In this document: positions 23,993-33,779 of the stretch, piece by piece
Numbering within the stretch: position 1 is the first letter of the stretch
How the letters are laid out: every line of letters begins with the position of its first letter
Assembly (NCBI GenBank): GCA_930367205.1
Contig: OV884014.1
Location: 78,905,104-78,969,103 of the forward strand
Length of the DNA: 64,000 nt
Source of the DNA: Acanthosoma haemorrhoidale
Lineage: Eukaryota; Arthropoda; Insecta; Hemiptera; Acanthosomatidae
Direction of reading: 5' to 3'
The notes under the pieces: model-generated
The model's input: only the letters and a program-made list of their open reading frames with translations
Database searches by the model: none
What the model was told of the DNA's origin: nothing
Program-made: the position numbers and the translations under genes

Positions 23993-24523
23993 TTATTCTG
24001 GTAGCCAAAAATTTACAATGTCATTTATTAATTGATTGAACAAATTATTACCGCTATTTCTGTTGCGCCATAAAAATTCACACAAATATGAGTCTATTAA
24101 ACTTCTTCTTGTACCATGTTCTTTTTTGTTTCCAGCCTTTGCTTGTGCCAATTTGCTAACTTCTCGAAACATATTTTTCCAATCTGTAATAGTATCCGTT
24201 GGTAATCCTAGTTCCTCTTGACAAAATTTAGTAGATGTATATTTTTTTGTCCATCTGTATAGGTAAATAACAAATTTATTAAATGACAAATTACTGTTTT
24301 CCAAAAATTTTCCTTTTCTCAACCCAAAGGTTTCTTTGCAGCCTCTCACATTGCATCTCCATCTATCCTTTTTGCCTAGAAAAAGTTTCATTTGATGGCC
24401 ATTATAGCACAATCTTTCACTATGCAGTAGCCCCTTAAATTGAAGAAACAAAACTGCTTTTTCTATCGTATCTACTTCAGCAGTTAAATCAAATAACGGC
24501 ATGATGTTTCCCTTCAGGATCAC
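23993..24523 (-). mobile_element. Merlin/IS1016-type transposase ORF lacking the catalytic core
   Basis: An uninterrupted 176-codon frame. Residues about 35-75 form the family's N-terminal zinc ribbon, with C-x2-GH, then RWRC-x4-C and the FGLRKGKF turn. Residues about 76-130 carry the helix-turn-helix region, with SNLSFNKFVIYLYRWTKKYT and LGLPTDTITDWKNMFREV. The last 35 residues (SLIDSYLCEFLWRNR to INDIVNFW) match the C-terminal end of ISXO2-like transposases. The DDE catalytic segment normally between them is missing, so the protein cannot transpose itself. The lack of stops is notable among decayed neighbours. No terminal inverted repeats were recognised. A shorter start at Met 8 (MPLFDLTAEV) is possible. 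Confidence 0.75.
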
Positions 24524-24644
24524 AAAACTAAATTGAAATATTATCAGGTATCAAGATTCACTAAGGCGGGTCAAAGTAAACATAAATATAGATAAAAGCA
24601 TTACACAAAAGGTCAAAGGTGGCAAAATAACCAAAACCATGCCT

Positions 24645-24819
24645 ATATTTCTCAGCTTTAGCCCCAGACCCTACTTCTGCATAGACATTCCACCCAGTAT
24701 GTTCTAACTGATCTCTTAGTACTTGTATATACTAGTGTTTTGATTGTACTTCATAATAAAGCTTTTCTTTCCATTTTTTTAAAAGACTCTCCTTAACAAA
24801 GATTATTTTACTGGCACCC
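24645..24819 (+). repeat. 5' LTR (left end missing)
   Basis: It matches 29970-30127 in order: CTCAGCTTTAGCCCCAGAC, CATTCCACCCAGTATGTTCT, ACTTCATAATAAAGCT, then AGACTCTCC and CAAAGATTATTT. An internal AATAAA within AATAAAGC may be the retroelement polyadenylation signal. About 220 bases at the left end of the 3' copy have no counterpart here. Confidence 0.75.
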
Positions 24820-25211
24820 CGAACAGGCAGTATATTCAGTAAATTCACGGTAGTCCACCATCTAGAGATCCCTCATTTGGCAACGGACATTGAGACCACT
24901 CCAATAGCGTTAGAAGGCCCGTGCAAATATCTATGAAAAGATACCCCACAGGACAGTACTTCGCCGATATTGGGTACTGATCTATTTCAATAGATTTTCT
25001 CTAGGGAACCGCCTAAAGAAATGTGTTATATATCTGAAGAAGTTGAAGGAAGAAAGAAAAGTGGACTTCATTAAAGACATCATTGGGACCTGCGAACTTT
25101 TAAGTCAGAAGAGAAGACGGTTCGTCATCAAGCCGAGAAGAACCAAATTCTTTGCATACGTGAGTAATTCCTGAAATATAAGATTGTTTAGATAACAGGA
25201 TCTGGGATTGT

Positions 25212-26345
25212 TTGGCTACCACTCTGACGGACAGTCTAAGAAGGCTCGAGGCGAACAGAGCTCAGACTTTTCACTTGAAGGTGCGTTTCAACGCTTTATG
25301 CAGGTTATACAGAAATAATAAATTTAATACAGGCCACACGGAAGACTTCGTCAATAGTAATAAACACTTTAAGGTATTATTTTTGCATGCAGTGTAATTT
25401 TATATTTTTATTTTTATGACAGAAACAGGTATAAGATATATTTTAGATAGAAACAATCAAATTAACGAATCAGAAATAGCTCTTTATGACTATGGACACC
25501 TTCCACACTACAATGGCGATCTGACTAATTTAGTAACATTCATCAAACCACTAGAAAAAATATATTCAACAGTATGTAACGAAACAATCACTAACAGAAT
25601 ACATAACGAACAAAGACTCATACAAATAGCTCTTTCTTGACTCACTGGTGACGCACAACAATTATGCATGAATGAAGACTTCCTATCAATAAACGACTTT
25701 AAGGACAGTCGGACAACATGAAATCTCTCAGATTCATAAGTACAAAAACGAACACCCAATTGACTTTATTAACAGAATTATCCCCCATCAAATTAATTCA
25801 GAACCGTATAATGATTGACACCTCTATCTGTAATAAAGAACAAAAAATATTATCACCAATGGTACTAATTGTAGACCACATTCTTAGAAATTTACCATCA
25901 AGACTTAAGGACGCACTCAACCATCTTATTATTAATGACCTGATACAAATGAAAAACGTTTTGTATAATAACTCTAGGATTGTAATGGAAGACATGTATC
26001 CTCAAGGAAACACTAACAGCAGTCAACAAGAATACCGACCTAGACAGAACAATTATAGGAGAAATGACTATAATGGGCAACAATTTCAACCCCGACAGTA
26101 CCAAAACAACTATAAACATAATTTTCTAAAAATAATGACTTTCAACATCGCAATAACTATCAGCAACGTTATGAACCCCGTAAGAACTTTAGAAATAATG
26201 AGCAACGACTTAACTTTCAAAGACCTGAACAAACATCATTCCCATCACAACCCTTCAATCCACATTCACAAAACACCGTGCCAATGCAAACTGTTCGAAG
26301 TAACGAAGTGCATCACTTAGAAGACAAACCTCGCCCACTAGAATA
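25212..26345 (+). pseudogene. Gypsy gag, broken
   Basis: The first frame (25212-25397) carries FHLKVRFNALCRLYRNNKFN. A second (25416-25640) begins a capsid-like region with VTFIKPLEKIYSTV. After 25718 a frame rich in Asn, Gln, Arg and Tyr (residues about 100-140 of 200) looks like the nucleocapsid tail. At least two frame changes separate the parts. Assignment as gag rests mainly on order within the element and on the NQ/RY-rich tail. Confidence 0.6.
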
Positions 26346-26358
26346 AGAGAGCAAAACA

Positions 26359-26940
26359 TTGAAACAGAGAGTTAAAGACTTGGAGGACAAACTTGAACAT
26401 TTTTTTAGGACTAGGCAAACCACAACCGTCCCCCAACATCAACTAAAACTAGTGAAAGAAACAGAAACTCCATCATTTACTGACTTACTCGGAGACAATT
26501 GGTTAATAGGCACAGGCTCAGAAAACAACTACATACACCCATGTTCCGTACCCGTAAGAACTGAAATGAAGTCGGAAGATTTCATAGTGGTAACACCAGC
26601 TGGTAGCGAAAAAGGCAATGGCTCAGCCATTCTAAATTTGGCACCAAGATTGGGATTGACCCGTGATCTATTAGTTAAATTTAAGTTTAGTTGGTTTAAG
26701 TTTAAAATCTACAACTTTAGTGCCAAATACGAAATATTATTAGGGATGGAAACGATGCAAACCCTAGAAACAGACATTAAATTGGGAACGAATAATGAAA
26801 TTAAAATTAATAAAATAAACATAACAATTGATAATGGTCAAATAATATATAATGAATTATATTTTATAAAGAATAAAAAAGAACTAGAAACTCTTGTAAA
26901 ACATGAACATATAACTAAAGATAATAAAATAAAATCATGA
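26359..26940 (+). pseudogene. Gypsy protease with altered active site
   Basis: A 193-codon frame. After a charged coiled-coil-like start (KQRVKDLEDKLEHFF), residues about 51-60 read LIGTGSENNYI where retropepsins have LIDTGSE. The catalytic Asp is Gly (codon GGC at about 26508-26510). Downstream, KYEILLGMETMQTL (residues about 124-137) matches the second protease block, ILG-D-L. The frame ends at 26940 and is followed by fragments of the protease-RT linker. The Asp-to-Gly change alone would abolish proteolysis. Confidence 0.75.
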
Positions 26941-27413
26941 CTTAACCTTTCTAGAACTTGACGATATGGAAACAGAAGAAGACATAGACAGAATAGAAGC
27001 AACACCTAATGACTCAACTCAGAAGAATACAAACAAATTTTACAAGAACTTAACCCAGAAGCCATGGAAGACGAAATTAGTCTAGTAACTAACACATTTT
27101 TATAGCCCCAAACGACAAAGCAATAAATGTTGAAAAAAATCAAATATTTAAACAACGATGAGAAAAGAACATTGTTACCACAAAACCTTTTCAAAAAACA
27201 AGACACGTTATAGATACAGCCTATCACAACTATGGACTTGGACGTCATGCTAGAAATTTTAAGACCAAATACTGCTTACGGAATTTATTCTGAACCAAAT
27301 GTTGAAACCATCAGAAGTGAATTTGTAGGAATTTATAACAAAATACAAGAATTATTGAGAGAAAATTTTCCGAATGTAAAGATGACGTTACAAGAAAAAA
27401 GTTTTAGACGTAC

Positions 27414-28121
27414 TTTTTTTTTTTTTTTTTTTTTTTTAGCAGCCGCGCTCTAGCCGGTTCCAGTGCATGACGAGAGAGCACGACATGCTCCGCAGTATCG
27501 CTCTCTCCGCAATGGGGGCAGGACCTGTTTTCTGCCCTCTTGTATTCGTACAGCCTGGCACGGAATCCGCCATGTACTGTGAGCACTTGTAGTAATCCGG
27601 TAAGTAACCCAGTAATCCGGGGAGACCCAACTTGCCCTCAGCCTGTCCTGGACTGAGGGGAAGTACTTCCTCAGGGTGCTCCCCTTGGTCGTGCCAGTCC
27701 ACCTGGCGCCCCAGGCCTCTATTGTCCATTCACCTATGAGGGCCTTCCACCTCCCGGGCTCTTCCTCAATTCTTCTCTGTAGGGGAAGTGGAAGATCTTC
27801 AATGCGCCCTCTCTTCATCTTCGACCTGAGGCGCTGCTCCAGGAGGACCAGGTCTACTGATGCCGCCGCTGCCAATACCTCCACCGCGTCCTGAGACACC
27901 GTCCTATAGGACCTCGTGACCCTTATCAAAGCCGCTCTCTGAATCCTCTTCAGGGCGTGCGTCTGGCCCTTGTTAAGGTGCGCCGACCATGACTGCGAGG
28001 CGTACCTGATGATTTCCAAGATGACTGCCTGGTAGAGGTTTCTTGAGACTGAGAACTTGACTCCCCACATCGCCCCCCCCCCCCTATCCTCGCGAAGGAG
28101 TTACTCACTGTACCGACGCTG
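27414..28121 (-). mobile_element. 5'-truncated R1-like LINE tail inserted in the gypsy element
   Basis: It is bounded by a poly-T run (a poly-A tail on the minus strand) at 27414-27438 and by the direct repeat TAGACGTAC at 27405-27413 and 28122-28130, a target-site duplication. The minus frame (206 codons) is the end of a LINE ORF2. It has NLYQAVILEIIRYASQSW, an LKRIQRAALIRVTRSYRTVS block, and QDAVEVLAAAASVDLVLLE. It closes, after a frame change near 27590, with VHGGFRARLYEY and a CPHCGESDTAEHVV zinc segment. These are hallmarks of R1-clade elements. It is much GC-richer than its host element. Confidence 0.88.
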
Positions 28122-28139
28122 TAGACGTACTTGACGCAC

Positions 28140-28725
28140 ACAAACAAAGAGAATTGGTTGAAAATTATCATACATGTAAATCAATTCGCCAAGAAATCAT
28201 TGAAACCAACGAAAAACTAAAACGGACTTACTATTGGCCTAACATGAGAGATTACATTTCAGGCTTTATCAAGAACTGTCCTGTATGTAGAACAGTGAAG
28301 TATGAACAAACCTATCAAAACAAAATACCATGTTAGCCCAACGACAGACAGACCATTCAAAGAACTAATGATGGACATCCTTAGGTATGAAGGAAAACAA
28401 ATTTTCACAATAGTAGACACCTTTTCAAACAGAATGGTCGCCTGAACTGGAAAAGCCTGTAACGCTATCAATGTATTTGAAGTTCGACAGAGTACTTGGC
28501 TCATTTCCCTAGCCCTATTTGTGTAATAATGGACAACGGACGAGAATACAATAACAACCTCATAAAGAACTTACTGACATCCTTAGAGATCAAACCATAC
28601 TACATAACACCCAATTCACTAGGGCTACTTAATAAAGCCCAATCCACTTTGATAAAAATTTTACGAACCATTAGGGAAGAAAATAAAGACAAATCTCTAG
28701 AAAAAAATCACATTTACTAATTCTT
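28140..28725 (+). pseudogene. Gypsy integrase, inactive
   Basis: An N-terminal HHCC zinc domain is visible (VENYHTCKSIRQEI to YYWPNMRDYI to KNCPVCRTVKYEQ). It is followed, after frame breaks, by the first catalytic Asp in QIFTIVDTFSNRMVA (28405-28445) and the second in ICVIMDNGREYNN (28510-28550). In the third block the usual NG-VER is replaced by LGLLNKAQSTL, so the catalytic Glu is gone. Stops at about 28334 and 28446 confirm a pseudogene. Confidence 0.8.
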
Positions 28726-29172
28726 TAAATCAAACTTTAAAAATATCTCCCAATGAGATTACTTTTGGTATAATAAAAGATCCTAAAAAAGAAGAGGTGT
28801 TAATAACATAACAACTTGTTAGCAATTATCACGAGAACCTCAAAATAATATTAGAAAAAGCGTTACTAACGAAAAAGACCAAAGAACCGACAAACTGAAT
28901 AAAAATCGAAAAGACCCCGAAATAGAAAAGGACAAACCCTAGATACTGTTAGAAAAAGAAAAAGCAAAACGAGACATTTTATAGCACAAGAACAAAATGT
29001 TTCAGATGGAGAACAGATGGGCATTGATACTGACAGTGACACTGCTAATAATAAAATCATGGAAATAATAACGGTATAGACAGCACCCATCGTGCTATGC
29101 ACCTAACCGAACTGTACGAAATATTAAATTACTTAACTGTATAAATACTAGACCAGTCTTTGGTCATGTAGA

Positions 29173-29541
29173 ATGGAATCCCTCATGTTTATCTTGATAA
29201 AACATGCCGACTTAATTGATGACCAACTTATATCACAAGACTTGGAAATCATTTGGTTAACAAGTAAAATTTTATGTGCTATACGAAACGGACTCATTCA
29301 TTACATCATACGATTACCAAAGACAGGACCAATACTAAGTTCAATCTATCTTTTACCTGCGCCTGTACAAAAGGACAATCATGTAATAACCACTATAATA
29401 CCAAACCATTTAATTCTGCACAATATACAAGAAACCTTTGTTGTAACATGTAACTATATAAAATCCAACTCATTTTGTATTTTAACATTAAGAATATTAG
29501 CAATGATTGCATATCTAACGCATTGTATAAAACTTAGATGA
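29173..29541 (+). pseudogene. Possible envelope-like ORF remnant
   Basis: This 122-codon open frame sits between integrase and the 3' LTR. That is where errantivirus-type gypsy elements carry an envelope gene related to baculovirus fusion proteins. It has a hydrophobic run near its C-terminus (residues about 106-118) and two cysteines. No diagnostic envelope motif is visible, so the call is positional only. The preceding stretch 28730-29160 is AT-rich and uninterpretable. Confidence 0.3.
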
Positions 29542-29749
29542 ATGTATACCCACAACTATTGTAACTTTCATTCAGTATTATGATTTTATAGATGTATATT
29601 TAACTTTTAATTTATCATATGTATTCATTGTAAGCAATAGTACCTTACCTATACACTTACCCTTCTCCTCTATTATTAGGTTAGATACTAAGGAAATTAT
29701 TTATAACTAAATTGAGAAAAATGTATTTAGAAACTAATGTATTGCCTGT

Positions 29750-30127
29750 GAAACATGTTATTTCTTAATATCACCATCCTGCCCAGGCGTTCAGGAATTA
29801 AAAGGAGAAGTTTTTATAATGCTAAGAACAAGTAGAAGGGGCTTGAGTAGCCACTGTATACCTACCTCGTGACTTCATGGTAGTCACTGATGGTTCCCTG
29901 TTATTTTTAAGTAAGCATCCGCATCCCTCCAAGATCTCCCTACTTCCCAGAATCTTATCCCTTTCTTATACATATATGTCTCAGCTTTAGCCCCAGACTC
30001 TACTTGTGCATAGATATTCCACCCAGTATGTTCTAACCAGTGTTTTGCTTGTATATTACTTCATAATAAAGCTATTCTTTCTTTTCTTTGAAAAGACTCT
30101 CCTCTACAAAGATCATTTAACTCTAGA
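29750..30127 (+). repeat. 3' LTR
   Basis: Its right half matches the 5' copy. The left boundary, near GCCTGTGAAACATG, is approximate because the 5' copy is truncated. Contains AATAAAGC near 30065. No host target duplication could be read, since the left end of the 5' LTR is lost. Confidence 0.65.
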
Positions 30128-30129
30128 TA

Positions 30130-30645
30130 TCAGTGGGGTCCCTATTCCCAAAAAGACCCACTATCCCATAGACAAAGTACTCTGAAAAATATAAAATGTG
30201 AAGTTTTATAACTATTCAGTAAGTTTCAAATATCCATACCCGAATCACGATAGTTGCAGGAGATTTGAATTAAAATTCATGTGGATGGGTTGACATAAAT
30301 AAAATTAAATTCAAGAAACCGAAAGTGGTAGTTAAATTAGAGCTTAAATACTAGCAATAATAACACTTATCAACAGAAATATTTTTCCTACATGCATAAA
30401 TGTAAAATTGTTTTAAATCATGTTTTTGTGACATGATATAACTTCAGCTCAACCAATCATGTTGGTTTTTTTGTTACTTCTATGCTCCTGATTAAATATA
30501 TACCTATTTTATCAAAACCTATATAAAAAATATTTAATAATTATATAAAAAAATCTTCCTAAATATCTAAATGTATTAAGTTACAAATAATGTTTAGAAC
30601 TAATAGCATAAATAATGGTATCATGTCGGCATAGTGAAGATCTGG
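30130..30645. other. Region upstream of RpL27A
   Basis: AT-rich, with no coding features. A 15-base segment GGGGTCCCTATTCCC at about 30134-30149 is the inverted match of 23884-23899, on the far side of the Merlin ORF and the gypsy element. Confidence 0.4.
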
Positions 30646-30648
30646 AAA

Positions 30649-30654
30649 CCTTTC
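30649..30654 (+). promoter_or_regulatory. Candidate TCT initiator of RpL27A
   Basis: CCTTTC fits the polypyrimidine (TCT/TOP-like) initiator that ribosomal protein genes of animals use, and lies 62 bases before the ATG. Position and composition fit; there is no direct proof of a start site. Confidence 0.4.
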
Positions 30655-30715
30655 GACTCCTACTGCCATTTTCTTGGTTCATTCTCGTCGTTGGCTATAG
30701 CACGTGTGCTTAGAA

Positions 30716-32770
30716 ATGGTATGAATACTTTAAGTACTGAATACACAGTTATAATTGATTATTTTATTTTTTAGATTTCTTTATTATTGATGTATACTGG
30801 TAAATGTTCGTTTCTCACTTCTAATCGCGAAATGAATACAAGCTGTAGGCATTGTTTGATGTCAGCGTGTTTGTTATTTGTTTCTATTCAAGCGTTGTAA
30901 CTGTGCATTCAAATCAGAAATTTAATATTATTAAAGGATATTACTAGTAATTTAAACAAGCATACAATTTTCAACAAGTTAATTGAATTACATATAAACC
31001 ATCATTAGTTACTTCCTTTTTTTACTTTATAGTTAGGTTATATCCTAATTATTTTTATCATAACTCTGTTTGATAATTTTCTAGTCCACCCATAAGAAGA
31101 AGACTAGGAAGTTGAGAGGACATGTCAGCCATGGACATGGTAGAATTGGTAAGAACTAATGTTTATATGAAACATTTCAAAATTTCATCAGACATGTTTT
31201 TTTAATTTATTTTATTCACATTTTAGGGAAGCACAGGAAGCATCCTGGAGGTCGCGGTAATGCTGGTGGTATGCACCATCACCGTATCAACTTCGACAAA
31301 TACCATCCAGGGTATTTCGGAAAGGTCAATAATTTTTTTTATTTTCCAGTCTTGTCTATAATGTAGTTGCTTCTGTTTTTGTGTTTTTAAGTTAAGGGAT
31401 TCCATGTTAAGCTTGAATTTTGGAGCCTGTGATTAAATCGTTCTCTAATTTCATATCTATATGTCAGGCCTACACACCATGTTAAATTAATGTCCATGGT
31501 AGTGTGAGATGTATTAAGTTCATCTGTTCAATGGCCATTCATTTCGATTAAGTGATCCCAGTTCTGATTGACAATCTTGGCCCATATTTCATAATTTTAT
31601 TTAAATGTTTTCTTAATTTAAGCTATTCAAGTTCATATCACAATCTTTTAAATTAATAATTAACTGATGTGAGGGCTCTGTTTTAGAAATTTAATTTGTG
31701 TGCTATTTTCAAGCCATTAGTTGCATATATTTCGAACATCTATATCTTCAATGGTAGTTGATCCGTTAGTTTAAGTGGGTGACCTGGTAAACTGACTATA
31801 TATCTTTTAAAAGAGTTTTTTCCTCTAATCCTATTTGCTGGATCAGTGATTCTATAGTTCATTTTATTTATATTATAATTGCTTATGTATTTTTATTTCT
31901 GTGTAGTTGGGTATGAGGAATTACCATCTTAGACGTAATCAAAAGTTCTGTCCTTCTCTAAACTTGGACAAGCTCTGGACCTTAGTAACCGAGCAAACCA
32001 GGCTTAAGTACAAAGACCATCCAGAAGGCAAAGCTCCAGTTATCGACTGCATCAGGGCGGTAAGTACTTAATTATGAATAATTCTAATTTGTTTTTGCAA
32101 ATCGTAAGATCTTTTGGGTGTGATAAAACTACCGTGCAAAATATCATGTCAATTTAGTCGTAATATGTTATTAGCAAGTTTTTTTTTTTTAGATTATTTC
32201 AAAAATTCGCTTCTCTATCAGGGTAGAAGGGTGTTCCCGCCCTCAATTGGATAATGTGACATAATACATAAAACAATTGATTATGGTTAAGGGCACATTT
32301 TAGATCATTACTATAAAATAAGTTGATTATTTACTTGATAAGTTCCTAACCTGGTATTGATAGTTGACTAACTATCGAATTTGTTCTTCCTATATTTTTA
32401 ATTTTGCCTATATTTATTTCTTAAATTACTATTTAGTTCATAATTACTAATTAGGAACTGAGTGGAAACTAGAATAATTCAAGATATTTTGCGATTATGA
32501 AGATACTAATGGCCGAGTGTCCTGTTTTGAATGTTTATTTAAAAATAAACCATTCTATTATTATATAATTAAATTGGAAATTTAATTTAATTTTTGCATA
32601 ACCTATTATTTGTTAATATTAATAAAGTTTTATATCTCCAGGGTTACTACAAAGTTCTTGGCAGGGGAAAGCTGCCTAACCAGCCTGTCATTGTACGAGC
32701 CAAATTCTTCTCCAAGTATGCTGAAAGGAAGATTAAGGCTGTTGGTGGAGCTTGCGTTTTGTCGGCTTAA
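30716..32770 (+). CDS. RpL27A: 60S ribosomal protein L27a (uL15)
   Basis: Five exons: 30716-30718, 31085-31148, 31227-31324, 31907-32059 and 32642-32770. They total 447 nt and encode 148 residues, exactly the length of the human protein. Exon 1 contributes only the ATG, directly followed by a GT donor, a common layout for ribosomal protein genes. The protein begins [20 protein letters not shown]. It continues with [20 protein letters not shown], the Gly/His-rich rRNA-binding loop, then [38 protein letters not shown] and the C-terminus [10 protein letters not shown]. Family knowledge: uL15 lies in the large ribosomal subunit. No frameshifts. Intron 3 (31325-31906) and intron 4 (32060-32641) have no recognisable genes or repeats. 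Confidence 0.97.
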
Positions 32771-32775
32771 ATAAA
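32770..32775 (+). terminator. RpL27A polyadenylation signal overlapping the stop codon
   Basis: AATAAA begins at the last base of the TAA stop (32768-32770). A second AATAAA lies at about 32785. Either gives an unusually short 3' UTR, as is common for ribosomal protein mRNAs. Confidence 0.6.
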
Positions 32776-33012
32776 AGTTTTAAAATAAATTTTTTACGTT
32801 ATTTGTGTTTTATTTATTTTGTGTACTTGTTTGTTTTATACCAGGTTTAATCTGCTAACCTATTTTAATAAACCTGTTACCATCTATGCAGGTAGTTACG
32901 GGTCAATTCATGGCATTAAACTGACAAGTACCGATTCTATCTTTATTAAAAGTTTCCCACCGTTAACAGATTTCCTATTTTTTATAAATGTGTGTTACCA
33001 CTGTAGTCTAAG

Positions 33013-33192
33013 TGAAACCTCTTAAGCATATTTAAATTGACTGTAAAATCAGATTCAGATACTATCCAGTTTTCAGGTGAGCTTGAAGATATTTAGTATT
33101 TATACCTGATTGGCTTTGTGTAATATCTCTAACTGATGAACAAGTGGATAATTCATATTTTCATCTACATAACTATTATTTATTATGCAATT
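33013..33192 (+). repeat. Non-coding duplication, copy A
   Basis: About 180 bases starting at GAAACCTCTTA are repeated in the same orientation at 33603-33778. Shared blocks include CATATTTAAATTGACTGTAA, GTATTTATA-CTGATTG-CTTTGT and CTACATAACTATTATTT. Differences are small indels and substitutions. Confidence 0.8.
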
Positions 33193-33602
33193 TATACCTG
33201 TTCGTCTAAATAGGCAAACTATCCTTCCTGTGTTTATGGTGCATAGAAGCTTTAAAAAAAACCTATATATGAATCATTAATTATAGCTACAGCTTTGGAC
33301 AAGTATTTTAATTGAGTCTTTCTCAATGACGACCTCTTTAGGAATTATTCAACTAGTGCCCTTTGAATAGTCTTTAAATAATTTATTTTAATCATATTTG
33401 GTTAACCCACCCTCGTCTACTCTTCATTTAAGGAAAAAAAGAATTAACCATGATATTTTATTATAGAAAATTTAATGTGTAGTCTTGACTATCAAAGATA
33501 TCTGACTAGTAATTCTAAGCTCATTGGCCTGTTAGAATGTTGAATGGATCGTCCCCACACATCTCCCTTGAATCAAACACCAAAACCAGGGTTGTGACAA
33601 AT

Positions 33603-33778
33603 GGAACCTCTTAGGCATATTTAAATTGACTGTAAAATCAGGGTTAGCTAATATGCAGTTTTCAAGTGAGCCTGAATATATGCAGTATTTATAGCTGATT
33701 GTCTTTGTATGGTCTAGTATCTCTAACTGGTGGATAATTCATATTTCCCATCTACATAACTATTATTTTAATGCAATT
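33603..33778 (+). repeat. Non-coding duplication, copy B
   Basis: Partner of 33013-33192, about 410 bases further on. It could be a local tandem duplication with diverged spacing, or two insertions of an unknown repeat; the sequence here does not distinguish them. Confidence 0.8.
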
Positions 33779-33779
33779 G

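Larger units (their letters stand above)
24640..30127 (+). mobile_element. Ty3/gypsy (errantivirus-like) element, defective, with nested LINE
   Basis: Two direct repeats (24645-24819 and 29750-30127) bracket gag, protease and integrase remnants on the plus strand. Reverse transcriptase and RNase H cannot be found between protease and integrase, so an internal deletion is likely. Immediately after the 5' repeat comes TGGCACCCCGAACAGG, positioned like a primer-binding site. An R1-like LINE tail is inserted at 27414-28121. Numerous stops, a changed protease active site and the loss of the integrase glutamate make it inactive. Confidence 0.85.

Noticed and set aside
28073..28084. C-run as a structural signal
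   Set aside because: Homopolymer lengths are prone to sequencing error, and the run lies at the truncated 5' side of the LINE where no signal is expected.
29173..29541. Functional envelope gene
   Set aside because: Only its position supports it. There is no signal peptide, furin-type site or fusion-protein motif, and the host element is defective.
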